Positions 8,520 through 18,470 of a stretch of 20,347 bases of DNA are shown one piece after another. The notes beneath the pieces are model-generated. The model saw nothing but the letters and a program-made list of their open reading frames with translations. It ran no database searches and was not told the origin of the DNA. Every line of letters begins with the position of its first letter. The first letter of the stretch is position 1. This DNA is from Paulinella micropora (lineage: Eukaryota > Cercozoa > Imbricatea > Euglyphida): positions 54,620-74,966 of the forward strand of contig BJOX01000144.1 of NCBI GenBank assembly GCA_009731375.1, given 5' to 3'. The position numbers and the translations under genes were made by a program.

Positions 8520-8700
8520 GTTGTCCGCAACTCTCGCAGACAGGGGCGAAAGGTGGGGCGGAGGGGGAGGACAAGGAGCGAGCTGAGGAAGAGGAGGAGT
8601 TAGGGGGAGAGAAGGAGAGGGGGAGAGGCCCGGCGAACTGCTGTAGTAGGCAGCGGTGACATGTCCACGACTGGCCTGCGACCTGATGGTACGCATATTA
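8520..8700. other. Unique spacer with a purine-rich tract
   Basis: About 8548-8630 is G/A-rich (GGGAGGACAAGGAGCGAG and similar). No gene or RNA is recognised. Confidence 0.5.
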
Positions 8701-8752
8701 GTAATAGGAGTAATAGTAGTAGTAGTAGTAGTAGTGCCAGTAGTAGTAGTAG

Positions 8753-8818
<66 letters not shown>

Positions 8819-8869
8819 TAGTGGTAGTAGTTGTAGTAGTAGTACAACTAGTAGTAGTAGTATTAGTAT

Positions 8870-8901
<32 letters not shown>

Positions 8902-8999
8902 ATAGTAATAGTAATATTAAGAGTGGCGGTAGTAGTAATAGTAATAGTAACAGTAATAGTAATAGTGATAGTGACAGTGAGACTCATAGTAATAGTTGA
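8701..8999. repeat. GTA (AGT) trinucleotide array
   Basis: Long AGT array with scattered AAT, GTG and CAG variants toward the right. On the minus strand it reads ACT/TAC and immediately follows the SINE-like unit, so it could be the expanded tail of that element. Confidence 0.95.
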
Positions 9000-9150
9000 C
9001 GATAGGCTCTAATGACACCCCCGCACGGGCAGTTCCAACACTTCCAGACGGACCGGTATGTTCAATGAAAATACTGGTGGCACCGACGGGAATCGGACTG
9101 GCGACAGGGCCCAGATGGTAGAACTTGACCACTGGGCTATCACGGTATCC
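9000..9150 (-). mobile_element. tRNA-derived SINE-like unit
   Basis: Read on the minus strand from 9150, the sequence begins GGATACCGTGATAGCCCAGT. It contains TAGCCCAGTGG (9139-9129), a perfect match to the polymerase III box A consensus TRGYNNARNNG. Forty bases further is AGTCCGATTCC (9099-9089), matching box B GGTTCGANTCC at 9 of 11 positions. Box spacing is tRNA-like, but the 5' end and the GTGCCACC after box B do not pair as an acceptor stem, so this is not a functional tRNA. About 90 unrelated bases follow and then the ACT-type tail. Boxes and tail fit a tRNA-head SINE. A second copy to define its ends is absent. Confidence 0.55.
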
Positions 9151-9650
<500 letters not shown>

Positions 9651-9660
9651 TCGCCGCGAC

Positions 9661-9692
9661 CTAGATAGAGATAGGTAGATAGATAGATAGAT

Positions 9693-9727
<35 letters not shown>

Positions 9728-9880
9728 TAGATAGAGAGATAGATAGATAGATAGATAGATAGTTAATTACTTAGGTAGATAGATAGATAGATGGTTAAAT
9801 AGTTAGATAGATAGATAGATAGATAGATAAATAGTTAGTTAGTTAGATATATAGATAGATAGATAGATAGATAGATAGGT
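9661..9880. repeat. GATA microsatellite
   Basis: GATA units with TTAG/TTAA interruptions at 9763-9773 and 9790-9845. Confidence 0.96.
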
Positions 9881-10200
9881 CAGATTTCGGTCGCGCGACC
9901 TTATCCAGACCACATGTCGCGAATTGTGGATGATTTGTCGACAATTTTTCGCTCGGGCCGGCCGACTCTTTTTCGCTCGGGCCGGCTGTCTCTTTTGGCA
10001 AAGGCCTGGTCAGAGATACGTCATAGAGTGACACCTATCTACCTACTATCTACCTACCTATACCTACCTACCTACCTACCAGAGCTCCGCCCAGGCCAGC
10101 AGGCAATCCACGAGGGTAGTAAGGAAAGCAAGAGCGCGAGGTGAAATTTGCTTGAGGACTTGACCAAGCTCCGAGGAAAGCACACTACGTATGTTATGCA
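9881..10200. other. Unique spacer with 24-bp tandem doublet and short CTAC array
   Basis: A 24-bp unit starting TTTTTCGCTCGGGCCGGC occurs twice in tandem (9945-9968, 9969-9992) with three differences. CTAC repeats occupy about 10035-10080. No gene is recognised. Confidence 0.75.
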
Positions 10201-10277
10201 TGATATGTATTGTATTGTATTGTGTGTGTGTATGTATGTATGTATGTATGTAAGCTTATGTATGTATGTATTTATGC

Positions 10278-10310
<33 letters not shown>

Positions 10311-10394
10311 TGTATGTACGTATGTACGTATGTACGCATGTATGTATGTATTTATGTATGCATGTATGTATGTGTGTATGTATGTATGTATGTG

Positions 10395-10459
<65 letters not shown>

Positions 10460-10789
10460 GCGTGTGTGTGTGTATGTGTGTGTGTGTGTGAGAGAGAGAG
10501 AGAGTGTGTATGCATGTATGTATGTATGTATGTATGTATATGTATGTATATGTATGTATGTATGCATGCATGCATGCATGCATATATGTATGTACGTATG
10601 TATGTATGTATGTTTGTATGTATGTATGTATGTATGTATGTATGTATGTGCGCATGAATATATATGAAGATAATATCGTTGTCTGTTTCGTGTAATGGTA
10701 ATATGTATATGTATGTATGTATGAATGTATGTATGCATGTATGTATGTGTGTGTGTGTGTGCCTCTGTGTGTGTGTGTGTGTGTGTGCC

Positions 10790-10823
<34 letters not shown>

Positions 10824-10843
10824 TGCGTGCGTGCGTGTGCATG

Positions 10844-10882
<39 letters not shown>

Positions 10883-11029
10883 GTGTGTCTACGTACGTAC
10901 GCACGTACGTACGTACGTACGCATGTATGTATGTATGTATGTATGTATGCATGTGTATAAGTAAGTATGAATGTATGTATGTATGTATGCATGCATGTAT
11001 GTATGTATGTATGTATGTATGCATGCATG
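10201..11029. repeat. GTAT array with CT, GA, GT, CGTA and GTGC sub-arrays
   Basis: GTAT tetranucleotides are interrupted by pure CT (10397-10453), GT, GA (10491-10504), a second GTAT block, long GT (10745-10880) with GTGC patches, and a CGTA block (10889-10920), before returning to GTAT. The unique island at 10655-10700 is about 45 bp. All long frames here are artefacts. Confidence 0.96.
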
Positions 11030-11240
11030 TAACCCAGACTCTGTTACACCTGTCCGGCTATCAGGTGGAAGATTATGTATATATATATGCAAGTATGTAA
11101 GTATGTATATTCACATGTATACATGTTCGTACCCTGGCTCCGTGATGCCCTTCCAGCCGTCAGGTGGCGTATGGTTCAAATTTTCCTGAAATTTCTGGCT
11201 GGGGTGGTGGGGCTGAGTCCGCTGGTGGCGGCTACTAGCA
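11030..11240. repeat. Diverged spacer pair beside GTAT repeats
   Basis: ACCCAGACTCTGTTACACC...GGCTATCAGGTGG (about 11032-11067) and ACCCTGGCTCCGTGATGCC...GCCGTCAGGTGG (about 11131-11167) align at roughly three quarters of positions without gaps. They are separated by a GTAT/ATAT remnant. Bases 11168-11240 are unique and contain nothing recognised. Confidence 0.7.
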
Positions 11241-11578
11241 TGGAATTTGCGGTTTGCGGGGGCGGGCAAGAGAGGTTGGGGTAGCATGGCTAGGAAGTGG
11301 TGAAGAGCGAAGGAGAAGACTTTGGCTTGGAGTAGAGCCCGAGAAAGGGGGAGATGGGTGGGTTGAGAGGAGGGAGGAGAGGAAAGGGAAGGGGAGTGGG
11401 AGGGGGAAGAGGGGGGGGAGGAGAAGGTGGAGGAAGAGGAAGAGGAGGAAGAGGAAGAAGAGGAAGAAGAGGAAGAAGAGGAAGAAGATGAAGATGAAGA
11501 TGAAGAAGAAGATGATGAAGAAGAAGAAGAAGAAGAAGAAGAAGAAGAAGAAGAAGAAGAAGAAGAAGAAGAAGAATA
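11241..11578. repeat. Polypurine tract grading into GAA repeat
   Basis: From about 11338 to 11575 the plus strand is almost only purine: irregular G/A sequence, then GGAAGA units, GATGAA units and at least 18 perfect GAA/AGA triplets. Pyrimidine interruptions are few. The Lys/Glu/Arg frame is compositional. Confidence 0.93.
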
Positions 11579-11736
11579 ACTACAGGAAGAAATCGAGCAA
11601 CAGGCCGGAGCCTCCCCATCCTCGCCGGTTTTTTTTTTCTTTTTTCCTCCATTGTCCTGAACGAAGTCGATGGCGCGATTTAAGGCAGCCCACAGCCGCG
11701 GCTCGGCCTGACCATGCGCTAACCAGTCCTACATAG

Positions 11737-11740
<4 letters not shown>
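11579..11740. other. Unique spacer with T-run
   Basis: Unique sequence with a pyrimidine run around 11629-11650. No gene is recognised. Confidence 0.5.
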
Positions 11741-11773
<33 letters not shown>

Positions 11774-11817
11774 CATATATACATATATACATAGATACAT
11801 ATATACATAGATACATA
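11741..11817. repeat. GATA and CATA/TATA microsatellite
   Basis: GATA units become ATACATAT-type units just before the ACTT composite array. Confidence 0.93.
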
Positions 11818-11863
11818 GCTTCTTACCCATCTCCCTGACCATACTTACTTACTTATTTCCTTA

Positions 11864-11895
<32 letters not shown>

Positions 11896-12159
11896 ATACT
11901 TGCTTAATTACTTTTTTACTAATCAGTGTGGCCACACATACTTACAAGACATCAAAACATTCTGACAAACATGTTTCCTTACTTACTTACTTACTTACTT
12001 ACACACCATAAGCTGCTTCCCCACCTCCCTGACCATCTATCATTCTTGCCATACGTACGTGAATAGAACATACGTACACAATGAAACGTTTATACTTACT
12101 TTCTTACTTACTTACTTACTTACAGGGCATCGTCGCGCTGGCGTTGTTTCGATAGACTG

Positions 12160-12207
<48 letters not shown>

Positions 12208-12378
12208 CCATAAGCTGCTTCCCCACCTCCTCACCATCTGTCATTCTTGCCATACATACGTCAATAGAACATACGTACACAATGAAACGTTTATACTTAC
12301 TTACTTACTTACTTACTTGCTTACAGGGCATCGTCGCGCTGGCCTTCTGTTTCGATAGCTTGTTTACTGACTTACTTA

Positions 12379-12417
<39 letters not shown>

Positions 12418-12600
12418 TACCATAAGCTGCTTCCCCACCTCCCTCACCATCTATCATTCTTGCCATACGTACGTCAATAGAACATACGTACACAATCAAA
12501 CGTTTATACTACTTACTTACTAACTTACTTACTTACTACTACTTACTTACTTACTTACTTACAGGGCATCGTCGCGCTGGCCTTCTGTTTCGATAGCCTG

Positions 12601-12642
<42 letters not shown>

Positions 12643-12817
12643 TGCCATAAGCTGCTTCCCCACCTCCCTCACCATCTATCATTCTTGCCATACGTACGTC
12701 AAGAGAACATACGTACACAATGAAACCTTTATACTTACTTACTTACTTACAGGGCATCGTCGCGCTGGCCTTCTGTTTCGATAGCCTGTTTACTTACTTA
12801 CTTAACTTACTTACTTA

Positions 12818-12855
<38 letters not shown>

Positions 12856-12886
12856 CATCAGCTGCTCCCCCAACTCCCTCACCATA
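11818..12886. repeat. ACTT composite higher-order array
   Basis: ACTT (TTAC) tetranucleotides alternate with two spacer families. Spacer A contains ACAGGGCATCGTCGCGCTGG and ends in TTCGATAGCCTGTTTAC; copies start at about 12123, 12322, 12560 and 12748. Spacer B contains CCATAAGCTGCTTCCCCACC and later CATACGTACGTCAATAGAAC; copies start at 12006, 12208, 12420, 12645 and 12855, with a diverged first copy at 11818. The B-to-B period is 202-225 bp. Copies differ by a few substitutions each. No coding frame survives between copies, so the unit is a satellite-like repeat. Confidence 0.93.
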
Positions 12887-12992
12887 TGCCGTTCTTGTCC
12901 GCACCTAATGTACATAGATAGGTAGATAGATAGATGCATGGATAGATGGATGGATAGATAAATGGATGGATGGATAGATCGATGGATGGATG

Positions 12993-13023
<31 letters not shown>

Positions 13024-13166
13024 GGATGGATAGATAGATGGATAGATAGATAGATAGATAGGCCGTTCTTGTCCGCACCTAAGGTAGGTAGGTAGGTAGG
13101 TAGGTAGGTAGGTAGGTAGGTAGGTAGGTAGGTAGGTAGGTAGGTAGATAGGTGGATAGATAGATG

Positions 13167-13203
<37 letters not shown>

Positions 13204-13266
13204 GCCGTTCTTGTCCGCACCTAAGGTAGGTAGGTAGGTAGGTAGGTAGGTAGGTAGATAGGTAGG

Positions 13267-13309
<43 letters not shown>

Positions 13310-13423
13310 GCCGTTCTTGTCCGCACCTAAGGTAGGTAGGTAGGTAGGTAAGTAGGTAGGTAGGTAGGTAGGTAGATAGGTAGATAGATAGATAGATAGA
13401 TAGATAAATAGATAAATAGATAA

Positions 13424-13459
<36 letters not shown>

Positions 13460-13546
13460 GCCGTTCTTGTCCGCACCTAAGGTAGGTAGGTAGGTAGGAG
13501 GGTAGGTAGACAGATAGATAGACAGATAGATAGATAGATAGATAGA
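12887..13546. repeat. GATA/GGTA composite array with five-copy spacer
   Basis: A spacer of about 23 bp, GGCCGTTCTTGTCCGCACCT followed by AAG, occurs at 13061, 13203, 13309 and 13459, each at the same switch from GATA (left) to GGTA (right). A first copy at 12887 is fused to the end of the last ACTT-zone spacer B. Period 106-174 bp. Confidence 0.93.
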
Positions 13547-13829
13547 TGTAGCCCTCCTGCTTAAAGAAGAGGTTTATGAGTAGGTGGATAGATAGATAGA
13601 TAGATAGATAGATGGATAGATAGATAGATGGATGGATGGATAGATAGATAGATAGATAGATAGATAGCAAGATAGATCGATAGATAGATAGATCGACAGA
13701 TAGATAGATAGATAGATAGATAGATAGGTAGATAGGTGGATAGATAGATAGATAGATAGATGGATAGATGGACAGATAGATGGATAGATAGATAGGTAGA
13801 TAGATAGATAGATAGGTAGATAGATAGAT

Positions 13830-13880
<51 letters not shown>

Positions 13881-14331
13881 GTAGCCCTCCTGCTTAAAGA
13901 AGAGGTTTATGAGTAGGTAGATGAGATGTCGCAAAGGAATGTAGTCCTTGCAAAGGAACGCAGTTTCACATCAAACAGTAATTTGTGTACTGTGCATGTG
14001 TCCGGGATGGGAATCACGGGTAGACTGTGTTCTGGAAAAAAGAAATAGATGGATAGATGGACAGATAGATGGATAGATAGATAGATAGGTAGATAGATAG
14101 ATAGATAGATGGATAGATGATAGATAGATAGATAGACAGATAGATAGATAGATAGATAGATGTAGCCCTCCTGCTTAAAGCAGAGGTTTATGAGTAGGTA
14201 GATGAGATGTCGCAAAGGAATGTAGTCCTTGCAAAGGAACGCAGTTTCACATCAAACAGTAATTTGTGTACTGTGCATGTGTCCGGGATGGGAATCACGG
14301 GTAGACTGTGTTCAGGTTTAATGAGTAGGTG

Positions 14332-14370
<39 letters not shown>

Positions 14371-14395
14371 GGATAGATAGATAGATGGATGGATG

Positions 14396-14436
<41 letters not shown>

Positions 14437-14602
14437 CAAGATAGATCGATAGATGGATAGATCGATAGATAGATAGATAGATAGATAGATAGGTAGATAG
14501 GTGGATAGATAGATAGATAGATAGATGGATAGATGGACAGATAGATGGATAGATAGATAGATAGGTAGATAGATAGATAGACAGATAGATAGATAGATAG
14601 AT

Positions 14603-14634
<32 letters not shown>

Positions 14635-14670
14635 TAGCCCTCCTGCTTAAAGCAGAGGTTTATGAGTAGG
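13547..14670. repeat. GATA array with duplicated 39-bp and about 115-bp spacers
   Basis: The 39-bp spacer begins TGTAGCCCTCCTGCTTAAAG and ends TTTATGAGTAGG; copies are at 13547-13585, 13880-13918, 14161-14199 and 14633-14670, with a fragment near 14314. A second spacer (13918-14032 and 14199-14313) contains TTTCACATCAAACAGTAATT and is identical in both copies by eye. GATA between them shares rare interruptions (AGCAAGATAGATCGATAG at about 13667 and 14434), so long blocks were duplicated whole. Confidence 0.93.
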
Positions 14671-14725
14671 TAGATAGATAGATAGATAGATGGATAGATG
14701 GATAGATGGATAGATAGATAGATAG

Positions 14726-14798
14726 GATGAAATATCGACTAATGTCAGAAAAAAGGAGCTTCTGATTTCGTCAACCAGGAAGTCTGTGGGTAAAGTAT
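14726..14798. repeat. 73-bp perfect direct repeat, left copy
   Basis: Begins GATGAAATATCGACTAATGT and ends GTCTGTGGGTAAAGTAT. It is identical to 15272-15344. GATA repeat lies on its left and unique sequence on its right. Confidence 0.95.
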
Positions 14799-15271
14799 TA
14801 ACCCAATGCCCAGCTAAGCCGTGATGTTTGCACGGAAGGGACTGATACAGGCAATACCAAAGCTTCCTGGTACCAGGCGGGGCCAGGGCTCGTTCCATAA
14901 AGCGCCCCTTGCAGAACGAGCTCCCACCTCCATTACAGAGGGCCCAGTAAGCAGATGGAGTTTCGAGACTGTTCGACAGTCTAGTATAAACCGACAGAGC
15001 ACTGTGGGTTTTATTCCGGGCTCAACAAGCGAGAAAGGGCACCCTGAGGGAACAGGATTGTGCTTCCCGTCGCTATTTCGGCATGTGACTTATAGGCGTA
15101 TGGCTAGGCACACATAAGGCACCCCACCACGGGCCCAGCACACCCACACCATCCCCTAATTCTCTGTCTGTCGACAGATGGCACCCATTTCAAAAAATCA
15201 AGCCCAAGAGAGGGTCAGTGACACCTCAAGTGGCCTTGGTTCATTCCGTAGAGTAAGTGATAAGATCAACT
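14799..15271. other. Unique 473-bp island between perfect direct repeats
   Basis: This is the longest microsatellite-free stretch between 11741 and 17750. Frames of 62 codons (minus, 14814-15002) and 98 codons (plus, 14821-15117) overlap each other; neither has a recognised domain and at most one can be real. No terminal inverted repeats or tRNA boxes are evident. Confidence 0.5.
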
Positions 15272-15344
15272 GATGAAATATCGACTAATGTCAGAAAAAA
15301 GGAGCTTCTGATTTCGTCAACCAGGAAGTCTGTGGGTAAAGTAT
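15272..15344. repeat. 73-bp perfect direct repeat, right copy
   Basis: Identical to 14726-14798. Its right edge passes directly into GATA repeat. Confidence 0.95.
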
Positions 15345-15522
15345 AGATAGATAGATATGTAGATAGGTGGATAGATAGATAGATAGATAGATAGAGAGAT
15401 AGAGAGATAGATAGATAGATAGATGGATAGATAGATAGATAGATAGATAGATAGAAGATAGCTAGATAGATAGATAGGTAGGTAGATAGATAGATAGATA
15501 GATAGATAGGTAGGTAGGTAGG

Positions 15523-15553
<31 letters not shown>

Positions 15554-15582
15554 GTAGGTAGGTAGGTAGGTAGGTAGGTAGG

Positions 15583-15614
<32 letters not shown>

Positions 15615-15738
15615 CAGACAGTTAGGTAGACAGGTAGGTAGGTAGGTGGCTCTGAATATGTAGATAGATACACACACCTGCATGGCGATGTGGTGGAATT
15701 TCATGACGGCTAGCTTGGGGATGATAGTGATACATTGG

Positions 15739-15786
<48 letters not shown>

Positions 15787-15802
15787 CAGGTAGATATATC
15801 GG

Positions 15803-15833
<31 letters not shown>

Positions 15834-16012
15834 ATAGGTAGGTAGACAGGTAGGTAGGTAGGTGGCTCTAAATAGGTCGATAGATACACACCTGCATGGC
15901 GATGTGGTGGAATTTCATGACGGCTAGCTTGGGGATGATAGTGATGGATTGGCAGATAGATAGATAGATAGATAGATAGATAGGTAGGTAGGTAGGTAGG
16001 TAGGTAGGTAGG

Positions 16013-16055
<43 letters not shown>

Positions 16056-16187
16056 GTAGACAGACAGACAGATAGGTAGGTAGGTAGGTGGCTCTAAATA
16101 GGTAGATAGATACACACCTGCATGGCGATGTGGTGGAATTTCATGACGGCTAGCTTGGGGATGATAGTGATAGATTGGCAGATAGAG

Positions 16188-16218
<31 letters not shown>

Positions 16219-16259
16219 CAGATAGATATATCGGCAGATAGATAGATAGACAGACAGAC

Positions 16260-16301
<42 letters not shown>

Positions 16302-16451
16302 GTAGACAGGTAGGTAGGTAGGTGGCTCTAAATAGGTAGATAGTATACACACACCTGCATGGCGATGTGGTGGAATTTCATGACGGCTAGCTTAGGGATG
16401 ATAGTGATAGATTGGCAGATAGATAGATAGATAGATAGGTAGATATATAGG

Positions 16452-16484
<33 letters not shown>

Positions 16485-16488
16485 GGAC

Positions 16489-16521
<33 letters not shown>

Positions 16522-16702
16522 TATAGATAGATAGATAGATAGGTAGACAGATAGGTAGACAGGTAGGTAGGTAGGTGGTTCTAAATAGGTAGATAGATAC
16601 ACACCTGCATGGCGATGTGGTGGAATTTCATGACGGCTAGCTTGGGGATGATAGTGATAGATTGGCAGATAGATAGATAGATAGATAGATATATATATAG
16701 AT

Positions 16703-16735
<33 letters not shown>

Positions 16736-16938
16736 CAGATAGATAGATAGATAGATAGATAGGTAGATATATCGGTAGATAGATAGATAGATGGACAGAT
16801 AAATAGATAGATAGGTAGACAGATAGGTAGACAGGTAGGTAGGTAGTTGGCTCTAAATAGGTAGATAGATACACACCTGCATGGCGATGTGGTGGAATTT
16901 CATGACGGCTAGCTTGGGGATGATAGTGATGGATTGGC

Positions 16939-16969
<31 letters not shown>

Positions 16970-17643
16970 CAGATAGATAGACAGATAGATAGATAGATAG
17001 GTAGACAGATAGGCAGACAGGTAGGTAGGTAGGTGGCTCTAAATAGGTAGATAGATACACACCTGCATGGCGATGTGGTGGAATTTCATGACGGCTAGCT
17101 TGGGGATGATAATGATAGATTGGCAGATAGATAGATAGATAGATAGATACATAGATAGATAGATAGATAGATACATAGATAGATAGATAGATAGATAGGT
17201 ACATAGATAGAGATAGATAGATAGATAGATCTATCGATGAACAGATAAATAGAGAGATAGATAGATAGATAGATAGATAGGTAGACAGGTAGACAGGTAG
17301 GTAGGTAGGTGGCTCTAACAGGTAGATAGATACACAGCTGCATGGCGATGTGGTGGAATTTCAAGACGGCTAGCTTGGGGATGATAGTGATAGATTGGCA
17401 GATAGATAGATAGATAGATAGGTAGATATATAGATAGATAGATAGATAGATAGATAGGTAGGTAGGTAGGTAGGTAGGTAGGTAGGTAGGTAGATAGATA
17501 GATAGATAGATATAGATAGGTAGACAGATAGGTAGACAGATAGGTAGACAGGTGGCTCTAAATAGGTAGATAGATAAACACCTGCATGACGATGTGGTGG
17601 AATTTCATGACGGCTAGCTTGGGGATGATAGTGATAGATTGGC

Positions 17644-17692
<49 letters not shown>

Positions 17693-17710
17693 GACAGGTA
17701 GATATGTCGG

Positions 17711-17753
<43 letters not shown>
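15345..17753. repeat. GATA/GGTA composite array with nine-copy spacer of about 95 bp
   Basis: The spacer starts GGTGGCTCTAAATAGG, contains ACACCTGCATGGCGATGTGG and GACGGCTAGCTTGGGGATG, and ends GATTGGCAG. Copies: 15645-15741, 15861-15955, 16087-16181, 16321-16418, 16574-16668, 16846-16940, 17032-17126, 17308-17401, 17551-17645. Spacing ranges from 186 to 276 bp because the GATA/GGTA/GACA filler varies. Copies differ by only one to five bases. Filler usually runs GATA then GGTA into each spacer, so units share orientation. Confidence 0.96.
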
Positions 17754-17754
<1 letters not shown>

Positions 17755-17857
17755 CCTTCCCCAACACTGTTTACGTGTCTGTGGCGTGAACTGATTCCTG
17801 AGACATACATACATACATACATACATACATACATACACAGACATACATACATGTGTC
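17754..17857. repeat. Short unique spacer and CATA array
   Basis: Unique sequence 17754-17804 (CCTTCCCCAACACTG...) ends the GATA composite; CATA units follow at 17805-17850. Confidence 0.85.
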
Positions 17858-17990
17858 CACGTGGCCTTATCTTGTCGCGCGCTCGCTTGCCTACACTGCC
17901 TAACCCTAACCTAAGCATGTCACGTGGCATATCTTGTCGCGCGCTCGCTTGCCTACACTACCTAACCCTAACCTAAGCATGTCACGTGGT
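17858..17990. repeat. Tandem 62-63-bp repeat with CACGTG and telomere-like core
   Basis: Two near-identical units start at CACGTGG (17858 and 17921), and a third CACGTGG at 17983 begins a truncated unit. Each full unit contains TCGCGCGCTCGCTTGCC and CCTAACCCTAACCTAAG, two to three CCCTAA-like hexamers. Differences between units are one small change after CACGTGG and one G/A. Confidence 0.93.
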
Positions 17991-18147
17991 ATAAGTTTGT
18001 ACGTAACGGTTTTTTTTTCTATCGACTAAGAACACGTGAAAAATTTTCGACCAGGAAATTATTTCGGCCAGTGATTTTCCACCGCAGAATACGTTGTTTT
18101 TGCACAAAACTTTGGGTGGCCGGAATTCTTCCCTCGTTTTTCACCGC

Positions 18148-18191
<44 letters not shown>

Positions 18192-18293
18192 CCAAAATTT
18201 TGGGGGGCCGAAATTTTTTTTNNNNNNNNNNAAATTTGAGGTGGCCGAAATTTTTCGCTTGTTACTAATATGTGCAATTGTATGTGCTATACA
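17991..18293. other. AT-rich segment with T-tract and 10-N gap
   Basis: A T-run of about 41 bases (18151-18191) and a 10-N gap (18222-18231) lie among three related words: GGTGGCCGGAATTCTT (about 18115), GGGGGCCGAAATTTTTT (about 18204) and GGTGGCCGAAATTTTTCG (about 18241). No gene is recognised, and frames crossing the gap are unsupported. Confidence 0.6.
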
Positions 18294-18470
18294 ATACATA
18301 CATAATACATACATACATACATACATACAATAACATACACATTTTATTACATACATTCATTACATACATAAAATTTTGTGTATGTACCTATGTCAGACTG
18401 TATGCATGCATGTATGTAACATTGTATGTATGCATGTATGTATACATGTATGTATGTATGTATGTATACC
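18294..18470. repeat. CATA then GTAT arrays in opposite orientation
   Basis: CATA (18294-18330) and GTAT (18395-18467) face each other across an AT-rich centre (ACATTTTATTACATAC...CATAAAATTTTGTGTATG). The whole can fold as a long imperfect inverted repeat. Confidence 0.85.

Noticed and set aside
8136-8659. Asn-Gln-Ser-Ile repeat protein
   Set aside because: It is a direct reading of TCAA repeats with an arbitrary start in TGAA; no non-repeat domain is attached.
9080-9150. Functional tRNA gene on the minus strand
   Set aside because: Boxes A and B are present, but the 5' end does not pair with the 3' side as an acceptor stem and no proper T-arm closes. A tRNA-derived SINE fits better.
11254-11736. 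Lys/Arg/Glu-rich protein of 160 residues
   Set aside because: The composition follows from the polypurine tract; no domain is present and the complementary strand is equally open.
12059-12358. 99-codon frame through the ACTT composite array
   Set aside because: It is mostly TYLLTYLL repeat with spacer B read once in each repeat unit. Equivalent frames in neighbouring units are broken.
14814-15117. Overlapping plus and minus frames in the 473-bp island
   Set aside because: Two opposing frames of similar quality and no recognised domain; not called as genes.
15645-17645. CRISPR array from regularly spaced conserved units
   Set aside because: Units of about 95 bp separated by low-complexity GATA of variable length, in a eukaryotic intron-bearing context, with no cas genes and no unique spacers of constant length.
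12844-17930. Long minus-strand frames of [16 protein letters not shown] residues
   Set aside because: GATA and GGTA tetranucleotides read in the TATC/TACC sense have no stop codon in any frame, so 4-residue periodic frames arise automatically. They run through several unrelated spacers with no codon signal.
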